64,000 bases of DNA. It comes from Ideonella sp. A 288. Its GTDB lineage: Bacteria > Pseudomonadota > Gammaproteobacteria > Burkholderiales > Burkholderiaceae_C. A model generated the notes under the pieces. It was not told where the DNA came from. It made no database searches and saw only the letters and a list, made by a program, of their open reading frames with translations. Of this stretch, positions 47,925-56,669 are shown in pieces. Made by a program: the position numbers and the translations under genes. The first letter of the stretch is position 1. Each line of letters begins with the position of its first letter. The DNA lies in assembly GCF_002198735.1 (NCBI RefSeq), contig NZ_MWLO01000139.1, forward strand, positions 62,001 through 126,000, read 5' to 3'.

Positions 47925-49313
47925 TCACAGCCGCCGGACCTTCACCGATTTGCCCTTGACGCGGCCGGCGTTCAGGCCGCGCAACGCGTCCGCGGCGATC
48001 GACCGGTCCACCGCCACGTAGGTGGAGAACTCGTTGACGTTGATCTTGCCGATCTTGGCGGCGTCGAAGCCCAGGTCCTTGGTGAGCGCGCCCAGCACGT
48101 CGCCGGCGCGGATCTTTTCCTTGCGGCCGCCCAGGATCTGCAGCGTCACCATCGGCGGGCGCAGCGGCTCGCCGGCGGCCGGCACCAGTTCGGCCAGGGG
48201 GTGGAACTCGCTCGGCGTGCCCTGCATCTCCTCGATGCGGCCGACGCGGCCCATCTCGTCGAGGCTGGCCAGGCTGAAGGCCCAGCCGGCTTCGTCGGCA
48301 CGGCCGGTGCGGCCGACGCGGTGGGTGTGCAGTTCGGGCTCGGGCGTGATGTCGACGTTGATCACGGCCTCGAGCTGGGCGATGTCCAGCCCGCGCGCGG
48401 CCACGTCGGTGGCCACCAGCACCGAGCAGCTGCGGTTGGCAAACTGCACCAGCACCTGGTCGCGGTCGCGCTGGTCGAGATCGCCATGCAGCTCGAGCGC
48501 CACGATGCCGGTGGCCTGCAGCACCGCCACCAGGTCGCGGCACTGCTGCTTGGTGTTGCAGAAGGCCAGCGTGCTGACCGGCCGGAAATGGTCGAGCAGC
48601 AGGCCCACGGCGTGCAGGCGCTGCGATTCCGTCACCTCGTAGAAGCGCTGGCGGATCTTGCCGGCCGCGTGGCGGGCGGCCAGCCGCACCTCCTTGGGAT
48701 CGCGCATGTGCTTGCGCGCCAGCGTGGTGACGCCATCGGGGTAGGTGGCCGAGAACATCAGCGTCTGGCGCTTGGCCGGGCACAGCTTCAGGATGGCCGA
48801 GATGTCGTCCGAGAAGCCCATGTCCAGCATGCGGTCGGCCTCGTCGAGCACCAGGGTGTTCAGCGCATCGAGCTGCAGGCTGCCGCGCTGCAGGTGGTCG
48901 AGGATGCGGCCCGGCGTGCCGACGACGATGTGCGCGCCGTGCTCCAGGCTGGCCAGTTGCGGCCGCATCGTCGCGCCGCCGCAAAGGGTCAGGGCCTTGA
49001 TGTTCTCCTCGGCGCGGGCCAGGCGGCGGATCTCCTGCGTCACCTGGTCGGCCAGTTCGCGCGTCGGGCACAGCACCAGCGCCTGCACCGCGAAGCGCCG
49101 CACGTTCAGGTTGGCCAGCAGCGGCAGCGCAAAGGACGCGGTCTTGCCGCTGCCGGTCTTGGCCTGCGCGATGATGTCGTGGCCTGCCAGTGCCAAGGGC
49201 AGGCTGGCGGCCTGGATCGGCGTCATGCGCTCGTAGCCCAGGTGCTGCAGGTTGGCCAGCACCTGGGGGGCCAGCGGCAGCTGGCTGAAGGAATCGCCTG
49301 GGGTCTCGGTCAT
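47925..49313 (-). CDS. dbpA: ATP-dependent RNA helicase DbpA
   Basis: 462 residues. Motifs: Q motif GYERMTPIQ, AKTGSGKT, PTRELADQV, DEADRMLDMGF, SAT, HGDLDQRDRD, ATDVAARGLDI and HRVGRTGRA. The C-terminal 75 residues (TLQILGGRKEKIRAGDVLGA and INVNEFSTYVAV...GKSVKVRRL) are the DbpA RNA-binding domain, which recognises hairpin 92 of 23S rRNA and directs large-subunit assembly. The start overlaps the stop of the methyltransferase gene by 4 bp. Confidence 0.95.
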   Translation of the reverse strand: MTETPGDSFSQLPLAPQVLANLQHLGYERMTPIQAASLPLALAGHDIIAQAKTGSGKTASFALPLLANLNVRRFAVQALVLCPTRELADQVTQEIRRLARAEENIKALTLCGGATMRPQLASLEHGAHIVVGTPGRILDHLQRGSLQLDALNTLVLDEADRMLDMGFSDDISAILKLCPAKRQTLMFSATYPDGVTTLARKHMRDPKEVRLAARHAAGKIRQRFYEVTESQRLHAVGLLLDHFRPVSTLAFCNTKQQCRDLVAVLQATGIVALELHGDLDQRDRDQVLVQFANRSCSVLVATDVAARGLDIAQLEAVINVDITPEPELHTHRVGRTGRADEAGWAFSLASLDEMGRVGRIEEMQGTPSEFHPLAELVPAAGEPLRPPMVTLQILGGRKEKIRAGDVLGALTKDLGFDAAKIGKINVNEFSTYVAVDRSIAADALRGLNAGRVKGKSVKVRRL

Positions 49314-50551
49314 GCCGGATTGTCGGCGACCGGCTCCGGCAGCCGCGCCAGGCGGTCTTGCAGCAATGTTTCGAGGCACTGTTCGCGGATGCCGTAGAAG
49401 GCCTTGACCTCGGCGATCTGGGCCAGCACGGGCTGCGCGGAGTTCGGCTGGGCGCGCTTGACGGCCAGGATCATCTTGTTCTTGTTGGTGTGCTCCAGCG
49501 AGATGAACTCGAACACCTGGGTGTCGTAGCCCATCGCCTCGAGCAGCATGGCGCGCAGGCCGTCGGTCAGCATCTCGGCCTCCTGGCCCAGGTGCACGCC
49601 GTGCTGCAGGATGGGCCGCAGCGGGTGCGGGCTGAGCAACTGCGGCCGGATCTGCTTGTGGCAGCAGGGCGAGCACACGATGATGTCGGCGCCGCCGCGG
49701 ATGCCCAGGTCGATGGCGTGGTCGGTGGCCATGTCGCAGGCGTGCAGGGCGATCACCACGTTGACGTCGCGCGGGTGCCAGCTGCGCACGTCGCCCTGCT
49801 CGATGCGCAGGCCCTGCAGCCCGAGCCGGTCGATCACCCCCTGGCACAGGCTCACCATGTCGGGCCGCAGTTCGACGCCGGTCACCTGCGCCTGCACGCC
49901 CCGGGCGTGGCGCAGCCAGTCGTGCACGGCGAAGGTGAGGTAGCCCTTGCCGCAGCCGAAATCGACGATGTGCAGCGCCGGCGCCGTGGCCAGCCGCGAG
50001 GCGTCGAGCGCGCTGCCGATGACCTCGATGAAGCGGTTGATCTGCTTCCACTTGCGCGCCATCGCCGGCACCAGCGCGTGCTGCGCGGTGGTGACGCCCA
50101 GCTCGGCCAGGAAGGGCCGATCGAGCGACAGCGGGCGGCGCTTCTCGCGGTTGTGGGCCTCGTCGACCGGGGCTGGGACGTCGGCCGACGACTCCGCCGG
50201 CCGCGGGCGCTGGCGCAGGTGGGCCGTGCCGCGCTGGCCGATCGTCAGCTCGGCATGGCCGTCGCGGGTGTCGAGGTGGGCGCTGCGGAACCCCTCGGCG
50301 CCGAGTTGCGCGCGCACCTGGGCCGCGGCATCGGCCAGCGGGGTGTTGCGGGTGAGGTCGCGGGTGCTGTGGTGCAGCACCCACTGCAGGTGCGGCTCGT
50401 CGCGCAGGCGCACGCGGCGCAGGTCGATGCGCTGCAGCCCGGCCTCCGTGCCGTGGTAGCGCGACAGCACGGCCTTGACGAAACTGCCGTCGGTCAAGGC
50501 GGCCGCCAGGGCGTCGGCAAAGGTCTGGAGCGGGTCGGGGGCGGTGGGCAT
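49310..50551 (-). CDS. SAM-dependent methyltransferase (Methyltransf_32 type), coupled to dbpA
   Basis: 413 residues. An N-terminal region of about 150 residues precedes a class-I methyltransferase: HIVDFGCGKGYLTFAVHDWL (motif I), VTGVELRPDMV, VVIALHACDMATDHAIDLGI and IIVCSPCCHKQIRPQL. The HACD and CCHKQ signatures mark the Methyltransf_32 family (GSTCD and METTL25-like proteins in eukaryotes). No target is established for the bacterial members. Ending inside the dbpA start codon (ATGA) suggests an RNA or ribosomal substrate (inference). Confidence 0.85.
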   Translation of the reverse strand: MPTAPDPLQTFADALAAALTDGSFVKAVLSRYHGTEAGLQRIDLRRVRLRDEPHLQWVLHHSTRDLTRNTPLADAAAQVRAQLGAEGFRSAHLDTRDGHAELTIGQRGTAHLRQRPRPAESSADVPAPVDEAHNREKRRPLSLDRPFLAELGVTTAQHALVPAMARKWKQINRFIEVIGSALDASRLATAPALHIVDFGCGKGYLTFAVHDWLRHARGVQAQVTGVELRPDMVSLCQGVIDRLGLQGLRIEQGDVRSWHPRDVNVVIALHACDMATDHAIDLGIRGGADIIVCSPCCHKQIRPQLLSPHPLRPILQHGVHLGQEAEMLTDGLRAMLLEAMGYDTQVFEFISLEHTNKNKMILAVKRAQPNSAQPVLAQIAEVKAFYGIREQCLETLLQDRLARLPEPVADNPA

Positions 50552-50662
50552 GGGTGGTCTGCAGTGCGTGGCCGGATTGTGGCGCGCCCCCTTGTTCAGG
50601 GTGTGCCGCCCATACTTTTGGGGGGCAGACAGCGCGCCATTCGGCTGTTACCGTGAGTCATC

Positions 50663-50995
50663 ATGATGCTCTCCGGCTTGGTTTTCACCCTCCAGTTGAT
50701 CCTGCTCGCGGTCATCCTCTGCTTGTGCGTGATGGCCTGGAAGACCTCCCGGCGCCATCGATCCCAGCAGCGGTCCTATCTGGCGCTGGCCGTCGTGCTG
50801 GGTGGCATGGCCGTCCTGGGCGCCCTGGCCACGGTGGTCCATGCGATCTCGGTGGACGAGGTCGAGTTCTGGCTAGACCTGTGGCTGCCGGCCCTGTCGA
50901 TCGCCCTGTGCGGCGCCACCATGTGGCGCACCACCCGGGTGAAGCAGCGGCAGCGCCGTGCCGACGCGCCGTCCGGCGGCCTGCGCTCCCGCTGA
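50663..50995 (+). CDS. Small membrane protein, unknown function
   Basis: 110 residues with three hydrophobic segments (about 4-25, 40-62 and 70-88) and an Arg-rich tail. Not recognised. The start has only a weak site (GTGAG), so the call rests on membrane character and absence of an alternative gene. Confidence 0.55.
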   Translation: MMLSGLVFTLQLILLAVILCLCVMAWKTSRRHRSQQRSYLALAVVLGGMAVLGALATVVHAISVDEVEFWLDLWLPALSIALCGATMWRTTRVKQRQRRADAPSGGLRSR

Positions 50996-51056
50996 CCTTG
51001 CCTGCCGGGCCTCGTCCGGCCGCCCTGGGCCCGGTGCGAATCGCCCGGTCCGGTTG

Positions 51057-51929
51057 TCACCGCGATGGGGCCAGGCCCAGCCGGGCGCGTGCGTCCGCCG
51101 GACTGGCGATGGCGCGGCCGGCACGTCGCGCACAGTCTGCCAGGGCCTCCACCAGCACGCCGTTGCCGCCCGCGCGTTCGCCTCCCGGCAGGTAGAAGGT
51201 GTCTTCCAGCCCCGTGCGCAGCATGCCGCCGAGTTCGGCCACGCGCTGGTGCACCGGCCAGATCTCGCTGCGGCCGATCAGCGTGGCCTGCCACACCGCG
51301 CCGGGCGCCAGGTAGCGCGGCAGCAGGTTCAGCAGGTCGATGTCGCAGGGCATGCCCGAGGCCACGCCCATCACGAAGTTGTACTCGGGCGTGCCCGTCA
51401 CCATGCCGGCCTTCAGGTACATGCCCACCGACCGCACGATGCCCACGTCGAAGCACTCGAACTCGGGGTGCGTGCCCGTCTCGGCCATCACCGCGAGCAT
51501 GGCCTGCACCTTGGCCACCGGGTTGTCGAAGACCATCGGCGGCCAGGCCCACCGGCCGTCGTCCTTGATCTTCAGGTAGTTCAGGCTGCCGGCGTTGCAC
51601 GCGGCGATCTCGGGCCGCACGCGGCGGATGCACGCCGCCGGGCCGCTGATGTCCTTGCCGACCACGCCGGTCGTCAGGTTGATGACCACGCCCGGGCAGG
51701 CGTCGCGAATGGCGCCGACCACGGCCTCGGCCACGTCCGGGTCCCAGCTGGGCAGGTGGCCCATGCCCTCGTCCTGCATGCGCAGGTGCACGTGCATGAT
51801 GCTGGCGCCGGCGTTGAAGGCGTCGCGCGCCTCGGCCGCCATCTGCGCCGGCGTCACCGGCACCGGGTGCTGGCTGGGGTTGGTCAGCACGCCGGTGAGC
51901 GCGCAGGTGAGGATGGCCTTGTCGGTCAT
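51057..51929 (-). CDS. BKACE family beta-keto acid cleavage enzyme (DUF849)
   Basis: 290 residues. A TIM barrel with the metal-binding HxH in SIMHVHLR, the Glu/Asn strands VVINLTTGVVGKD and EIAACNAGSLN, and GTHPEFECFDVGIVRSVGM. BKACE enzymes cleave a beta-keto acid with acetyl-CoA to give acetoacetate and a new CoA ester; the founder acts in lysine fermentation. Subtype cannot be read here. ATG 51929. It lies 60 bp after the hydratase gene, last in the minus-strand acyl-CoA operon. Confidence 0.93.
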   Translation of the reverse strand: MTDKAILTCALTGVLTNPSQHPVPVTPAQMAAEARDAFNAGASIMHVHLRMQDEGMGHLPSWDPDVAEAVVGAIRDACPGVVINLTTGVVGKDISGPAACIRRVRPEIAACNAGSLNYLKIKDDGRWAWPPMVFDNPVAKVQAMLAVMAETGTHPEFECFDVGIVRSVGMYLKAGMVTGTPEYNFVMGVASGMPCDIDLLNLLPRYLAPGAVWQATLIGRSEIWPVHQRVAELGGMLRTGLEDTFYLPGGERAGGNGVLVEALADCARRAGRAIASPADARARLGLAPSR

Positions 51930-51989
51930 GTCGCTCTTTCGTCGATCGTCAAGTCGGCCCGATGTCGCGGGCTGGAAACGCGCGACGGC

Positions 51990-52829
51990 TCACGTCGGTG
52001 CCCACGACGGCTTGCGCTTCTGCAGGAAGGCGGTGGTGCCCTCGATGCCTTCGGCGCCGAGCACCGCGCGCGAGAACACCGCGGCCGCCTCGGCCACCAG
52101 CGCTTCCGGTGGGTGGAAGCGCGCCTTGGCCATCAGGGCCTTGGTGGCGGCCACGGCACCCGGCGCGTTGTTGAGGATGCCGTGCAGCACGTGGTGCAAC
52201 GCGGAGTCGAGGGCGCCGGCGGCATGCACCTCGTGCACCAGGCCCAGCCGCAGGGCTGCGTCGGCATCGAGCTTGCCGCCGGTGATGGCCAGCCGGCGGG
52301 CATCGGAGAAGCCCAGCCGCTCGACCAGGAAGGGGGCGATCTGCGCCGGCACCACGCCGAGCGAGGTCTCGGGCAGGCGGAACACCGTGCTCTGGCCGGC
52401 GACCACCACGTCGGCCACGCAGGCCAGGCCGAACCCGCCGCCCATCACCGTGCCCTCGACCACCGCCACCAGCGCCAGGCCGGTGTTGGCGTAGGCCACG
52501 CACAGTTCGCCGAAGGCGGCGTTGACCTCGGCGATCGGGTCGGTGCCGCCGCCGGTGCCGTCGGACAGCCGCGCACGGGCCGCGGCCATGTCCTTCAGGT
52601 CGCCGCCGGCGCAGAAATGCCCCCCCGCGCCGCGCAGCACCAGCACGCGCGAGCCGGCCGTGGCCTCGGCCTCGGCCAGCACCGCGCGCAGTTCGCGCAC
52701 CATCTGCAGCGACATCGCGTTGCGGCTCTCGGGCCGGTTGAGCGTGACGTGCCAGACGCCCGCGTCCACCTTCACCAGCAGGGTCTGCCGCGCGGCGTCG
52801 GCCGTGCCGGTGTCGTCAGGGGCGGCCAT
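51990..52829 (-). CDS. Enoyl-CoA hydratase family protein, AtuE-like
   Basis: 279 residues, crotonase fold. LNRPESRNAMSLQMV, GAGGHFCAGGDLKDM (oxyanion-hole strand) and VEGTVMGGGFGLACVADVVV with PETSLGVVPAQIAPFL are visible. The end EGTTAFLQKRKPSW and the NAMSL start resemble AtuE, the isohexenylglutaconyl-CoA hydratase of acyclic-terpene degradation, more than general FadB hydratases. Start ATG 52829 shares one base with the stop of the dehydrogenase gene (TGATG). Confidence 0.88.
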   Translation of the reverse strand: MAAPDDTGTADAARQTLLVKVDAGVWHVTLNRPESRNAMSLQMVRELRAVLAEAEATAGSRVLVLRGAGGHFCAGGDLKDMAAARARLSDGTGGGTDPIAEVNAAFGELCVAYANTGLALVAVVEGTVMGGGFGLACVADVVVAGQSTVFRLPETSLGVVPAQIAPFLVERLGFSDARRLAITGGKLDADAALRLGLVHEVHAAGALDSALHHVLHGILNNAPGAVAATKALMAKARFHPPEALVAEAAAVFSRAVLGAEGIEGTTAFLQKRKPSWAPT

Positions 52830-53983
52830 CAATGCGCTCCCTTCGGCAGCGTGCCCTCGAGCTTGGCGATGATGCCCAGCATGATCTCGTCGGCGCCGCC
52901 GCCGATGGACACCAGCCGGCTGTCGCGGTAGGCCTGCGAGATCGGGTTGTCCCAGGTGAAGCCCATGCCGCCCCAGTACTGCAGGCAGCTGTCGGCCACC
53001 TCGCGCACCAGGCGCCCGCACTTGAGCTTGGCCATCGAGGCCAGCTTGGTGACGTCCTTGCCGCCGACGTACAGCTCGACCGCGCGGTAGGTGAGGGCGC
53101 GCAGCGCCTCGACCTCGGTGCGCAGCTCGGCCAGGCGGAAGTGCACCACCTGGTTGTCGAGGATGCTCTTGCCGAAGGTCTTGCGCTGGCGGGTGTACTC
53201 GATGGTCTGGTCGATCAGCGCGTCCATGCCCTTCAGCGACGAGGCGGCGCCGAACAGCCGCTCTTCCTGGAACTGCAGCATCTGGAAGGCGAAGCCCATG
53301 CCTTCCTGGCCGATGAGGTTGCGCTTCGGCACCCGCACGTCGTCGAAGAACAGCTGCGCCGTGTCGGACGAGTTCATGCCGATCTTGCGGATCTTCTGCT
53401 TCGTGATGCCCGGGGCATCCATCGGCACGATGATCAGGCTCTTGTTCTTGTGCGCCGGACCTTCGCCGGTGTTGGCCAGCAGGCAGCACCAGTCGGCCTG
53501 CAGGCCGTTGGTGATCCACATCTTGCTGCCGTTGATGACGTAGTCGCCGTCCACCGCGCGGGCGCTGGTCTTGATGGCGGCCACGTCCGAGCCGCCGCCG
53601 GCCTCGCTGACGCCCAGGCAGCCGACCATGTCGCCGGCGATCGACGGTACCAGCCATTCGCGGCGCAGGTCGTCGGAGCCGAAGCGGGCCAGCGCCGGCG
53701 TGCACATGTCGGTGTGCACGCCGATGCTCATCGGCACGCCGCCGCACTTGCAGGCGCCCAGTTCCTCGGCCATCACCATCGAGTACGAGAAATCGAGCCC
53801 GGCACCGCCGAATTCCTCGGGGTACTTCAGGCCCAGCAGGCCCAGGTGGCCCAGCTTCTTCAGCACCTCGTGCGCCGGGTACTGCTCGGCGGCCTCCCAC
53901 TCGGGCACGTGGGGGTTGAGCTCCTTGTCGACGAATCGGGCCACGGTGTCGGCGATCTGGCGGTGCTCGGGGGTGAACTTCAT
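52829..53983 (-). CDS. Acyl-CoA dehydrogenase, AtuD (citronellyl-CoA dehydrogenase)-like
   Basis: 384 residues. FAD-dependent acyl-CoA dehydrogenase with PEEFGGAGLDFSYSMVMAEE, CLGVSEAGGGSDVAAIKT, YVINGSKMWITNG, RKTFGKSILDNQVVHFRLAE, YWGGMGFTWDNPISQAYRDS and the C-terminal GGGADEIMLGII. The stretch QADWCCLLANT and the N-terminus KFTPEH resemble AtuD of Pseudomonas. ATG 53983 has GGGG upstream. Third gene of the SDR-carboxylase-dehydrogenase-hydratase-BKACE series. Confidence 0.92.
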   Translation of the reverse strand: MKFTPEHRQIADTVARFVDKELNPHVPEWEAAEQYPAHEVLKKLGHLGLLGLKYPEEFGGAGLDFSYSMVMAEELGACKCGGVPMSIGVHTDMCTPALARFGSDDLRREWLVPSIAGDMVGCLGVSEAGGGSDVAAIKTSARAVDGDYVINGSKMWITNGLQADWCCLLANTGEGPAHKNKSLIIVPMDAPGITKQKIRKIGMNSSDTAQLFFDDVRVPKRNLIGQEGMGFAFQMLQFQEERLFGAASSLKGMDALIDQTIEYTRQRKTFGKSILDNQVVHFRLAELRTEVEALRALTYRAVELYVGGKDVTKLASMAKLKCGRLVREVADSCLQYWGGMGFTWDNPISQAYRDSRLVSIGGGADEIMLGIIAKLEGTLPKGAH

Positions 53984-54008
53984 GGTGGGGGATGTCCTGG
54001 AAAGGGGT

Positions 54009-55619
54009 TCAGAAACGGGCCACGCCGAAGGCATTGGGGCGCAGCGTCCGGGCCTCGGCCTCGGCGGCCATGGCCAGGCACAGCGACAGCACGCGCCGCG
54101 TGTCGCGCGGGTCGATCACCCCATCGTCCCACAGCCGGGCGGTGCCGAAGAGCACGTGCGATTCGCGGTCGATGCGCTGGCGTAACTGGTCGCTCATCGC
54201 GGTCAGCGCGTCCTCGTTGGCGGCCAGACCCGAGCGCGCCAGCTTGGCCGCGCCGACGATCTTCATCACCTGCGCGGCCTGCGCGCCACCCATCACCGCG
54301 GTGCGCGCCGAAGGCCAGCTGAAGATGAAGCGCGGGTCGAAGCCGCGGCCGCACATGCCGTAGTTGCCGGCACCGAAGCTGCCGCCCAGCACCACGGTGA
54401 ACTTGGGCACGCGCGCATTGGCCACGGCCTGGATCATCTTGCTGCCGTGCTTGATGGCGCCGCCGCGCTCGGCCTCGAGGCCGACCATGTAGCCGGTGGT
54501 GTTCTGCAGGAAGACCAGCGGCGTGCCGCTCTGGTCGCACAGCTGGATGAACTGCGCCGCCTTGGTCGACCCGGCGGGCTGGATCGGGCCGTTGTTGCCG
54601 ACCAGGCCCACCGGCCGGCCGTCGAGCCGGGCGTGGCCGCACACGGTGTCGGGTGCGCAGCCGGGCTTGAATTCGAGGAAGTCTGACGCGTCGACCAGGC
54701 GGGCGATGACCTCGCGCACGTCGTAGGGCTCGCGGTCGTCGGCCGGCACCACGCCGGGCAATTCGTCCGGGCTGAACAGCGGAGCCGGCGCGGCAGGCCG
54801 CGCGGGCACGGTGTCCCAGGGCAGCTTGTCGAGCAGTTCGCGCGCCATGCCGAGCGCATGCGCATCGTTGTCGGCCAGGTACTCGCCCAGGCCGGTGACG
54901 GTGGCGTGCAGCTCGGAGCCGCCGAGTTCGTCCTCGGTGGCGTCCTCGCCGATGGCGGCCTTGACCAGCGGCGGGCCGGCCAGGCAGATGCTGCTGCGGT
55001 CCCGCACCAGCACCACGTAGTCGCTGAGCCCCGGCAGGTAGGCCCCGCCCGCGGTGGACGCGCCGTGCACCACCGCCACCTGCGGGATGCCGGCCGCCGA
55101 CAGCCGCGCCTGATTGGCGAAGGCGCGGCCGCCATCGACGAACATCTCGCTCTGGTACATCAGGTTGGCGCCGCCCGACTCCACCAGGTAGACCAGCGGC
55201 AGCCTGTTCTCGCGCGCGATCTCCTGCGCCCGCAGGGCCTTCTTCAGGCCCATCGGCGAGATGGTGCCGCCCTTCAGCGACGAATCGCTGGCCGAGATCA
55301 GCACGCGCTTGCCGGCGACGGTGCCGATGCCGGTGATCGAGCCGCCGCCCTGCACGCTCTTGCGGCCGTCGTCGTCGTGCATGCCCAGGCCGGCCAGCGG
55401 CGAGAGTTCGAGGAAGCCCGAGCCGCGGTCGAGCAGGCGGGCGACGCGCTCGCGCGGCAGCAACTGGCCGCGGGCCTCGAAGCGCGCGGCCTTGGACGCC
55501 GACTCGGCCACCACCAGCGCCTCGAGCCGGCGCACCTCGGCCAGGCGCTCGGCCATGCGGGCGGCATTCGCCGCGAAGGCGGGCGAGCGGGTGTCGAGGC
55601 GGCTGGAGAGGGCAGGCAT
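54009..55619 (-). CDS. Acyl-CoA carboxylase beta (carboxyltransferase) subunit, AtuC-like
   Basis: 536 residues in two crotonase-type halves: SGGANLMYQSEMFVDGG and GASTAGGAYLPGLSDYVVLV in the first, QNTTGYMVGLEAERGGAIKH and FGAGNYGMCGRGFDPRFIFS in the second. LLPRERVARLLDRGSGFLEL and KGGTISPMGLKKALRAQEIA resemble geranyl-CoA carboxylase AtuC rather than methylcrotonyl-CoA carboxylase, which has VKGGTYYPLTVKK here. It needs a biotin-carrying alpha subunit, not found in the window. Start ATG 55619 shares one base with the SDR stop. Confidence 0.92.
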   Translation of the reverse strand: MPALSSRLDTRSPAFAANAARMAERLAEVRRLEALVVAESASKAARFEARGQLLPRERVARLLDRGSGFLELSPLAGLGMHDDDGRKSVQGGGSITGIGTVAGKRVLISASDSSLKGGTISPMGLKKALRAQEIARENRLPLVYLVESGGANLMYQSEMFVDGGRAFANQARLSAAGIPQVAVVHGASTAGGAYLPGLSDYVVLVRDRSSICLAGPPLVKAAIGEDATEDELGGSELHATVTGLGEYLADNDAHALGMARELLDKLPWDTVPARPAAPAPLFSPDELPGVVPADDREPYDVREVIARLVDASDFLEFKPGCAPDTVCGHARLDGRPVGLVGNNGPIQPAGSTKAAQFIQLCDQSGTPLVFLQNTTGYMVGLEAERGGAIKHGSKMIQAVANARVPKFTVVLGGSFGAGNYGMCGRGFDPRFIFSWPSARTAVMGGAQAAQVMKIVGAAKLARSGLAANEDALTAMSDQLRQRIDRESHVLFGTARLWDDGVIDPRDTRRVLSLCLAMAAEAEARTLRPNAFGVARF

Positions 55620-56515
55620 CAGCCGAGCACCTTGGGCAACGTGGCCCGGTGGAAGCCGTCGAAGGGCTGGCTGCGCTGGTGGTCGATCGACGGGTAGATG
55701 GGGGTGCCCAGGCCGGCACCGCCGTCGATGGCCAGGGTGACGCCGGTGATGAAGGCAGCCGCCGGCGACAGCAGGAAGACGATCGCCGCGCTCACCTCGG
55801 CCTCCACGGCCAGGCGGCGCAATGGCACATGGTGCTCGAGCTTGGGGATCAGGGTCTTGGCCAGGCCGCCGTACGTGTCCAGCCCGCTGGAGGCCACCCA
55901 GCCCGGCGCCACCGCGTTGACGCGCACGCCGGCATGGGCCCATTCGAAGGCCGCGGTCATCGTCAGGTTGGCCATGCCGGCACGGGCCGCGCCCGAGTGC
56001 CCCATGCCGGGCATGCCGCCCTTGTGGTCGGCCGTCATGTTGACGATGGCGCCGCCGTGGGCCTGCAGGCACTGCACGAACAGCTCGCGCATCATCAGGA
56101 AGCCGCCAGTGAGGTTGGTGGCCAGCACCGCGTCGAAGCCGCGCTTGCCGATGGCCAGCAATGGCGCCGGGAACTGCCCGCCGGCGTTGTTGACCAGGCC
56201 CGTGATGGGGCCGTCGGCCAGGGCCTCGGCGATCTGGGCCTTGACGGCGTCTTCGTCGCGGATGTCGAAGGCGCGCCATGCGCACTGGCCGCCGTCCTCG
56301 GCGATCTCGGCGGCCACCTGCTGCAGCTTGTCGGTCTTGCGGCCGCTGATGATCACCCGGGCGCCCAGAGAGGCCAGCTCGTGCGCGACACAGCGGCCGA
56401 TGCCCGAGCCGCCGCCGGTGACCCAGACGCGCTGACCGGCGAACAGGTCGGGCCGGAAAACGCTGCGGTAGTGCGTGCGGGTGGGCTCGGCCAGGGAGGG
56501 GGCGGCAGGCGTCAT
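55619..56515 (-). CDS. Short-chain dehydrogenase/reductase, enoyl-CoA reductase-like
   Basis: 298 residues. Rossmann motif TGGGSGIGRCVAHELASLG, NNAGG and the structural NMTADHKGG. The usual catalytic YxxxK is replaced by HSGAARAGMANLT, the pattern of peroxisomal trans-2-enoyl-CoA reductase and 2,4-dienoyl-CoA reductase, where the active residues lie elsewhere. So it probably acts on an enoyl-CoA rather than an alcohol. First gene of the minus-strand operon; ATG 56515. An upstream palindrome at 56539-56552 is close to its promoter. Confidence 0.88.
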   Translation of the reverse strand: MTPAAPSLAEPTRTHYRSVFRPDLFAGQRVWVTGGGSGIGRCVAHELASLGARVIISGRKTDKLQQVAAEIAEDGGQCAWRAFDIRDEDAVKAQIAEALADGPITGLVNNAGGQFPAPLLAIGKRGFDAVLATNLTGGFLMMRELFVQCLQAHGGAIVNMTADHKGGMPGMGHSGAARAGMANLTMTAAFEWAHAGVRVNAVAPGWVASSGLDTYGGLAKTLIPKLEHHVPLRRLAVEAEVSAAIVFLLSPAAAFITGVTLAIDGGAGLGTPIYPSIDHQRSQPFDGFHRATLPKVLG

Positions 56516-56538
56516 GGGTACCGCATTGGATCGAAAGG

Positions 56539-56552
56539 TGACGTTAACGTCA
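56539..56552. promoter_or_regulatory. 14-bp perfect palindrome, probable operator of the divergent acyl-CoA cluster
   Basis: TGACGTTAACGTCA lies in the 154-bp gap between the divergent SDR and SCP2 genes. The nearest regulator gene is the MerR-type at 56977. MerR-family regulators of acyl-CoA catabolism (LiuR type) bind palindromes centred on ACGT sequences, often in an overlong promoter spacer. On minus, TTGACG overlaps the arm as a possible -35; no clear -10 is seen. Confidence 0.6.
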
Positions 56553-56669
56553 ACGATGTGCCTGATCGGTGAATACGCGGATGCAAGCGGCAGGCGGCGA
56601 CGCTAGCATGCCGGTCAATCTCGAACGGCGCCCCAACGGGTGCCTTCGCCCACGCGTCACGGAGACCCC

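Noticed and set aside
46985-49313. A common operon of the DMT transporter with dbpA
   Set aside because: The 40-bp gap allows it, but nothing functional links the two; left as separate genes.
54009-55619. Naming the carboxylase firmly as geranyl-CoA carboxylase or as methylcrotonyl-CoA carboxylase
   Set aside because: Sequence favours the AtuC type over the methylcrotonyl type, but substrate-deciding residues could not be placed and the alpha subunit is not in view.
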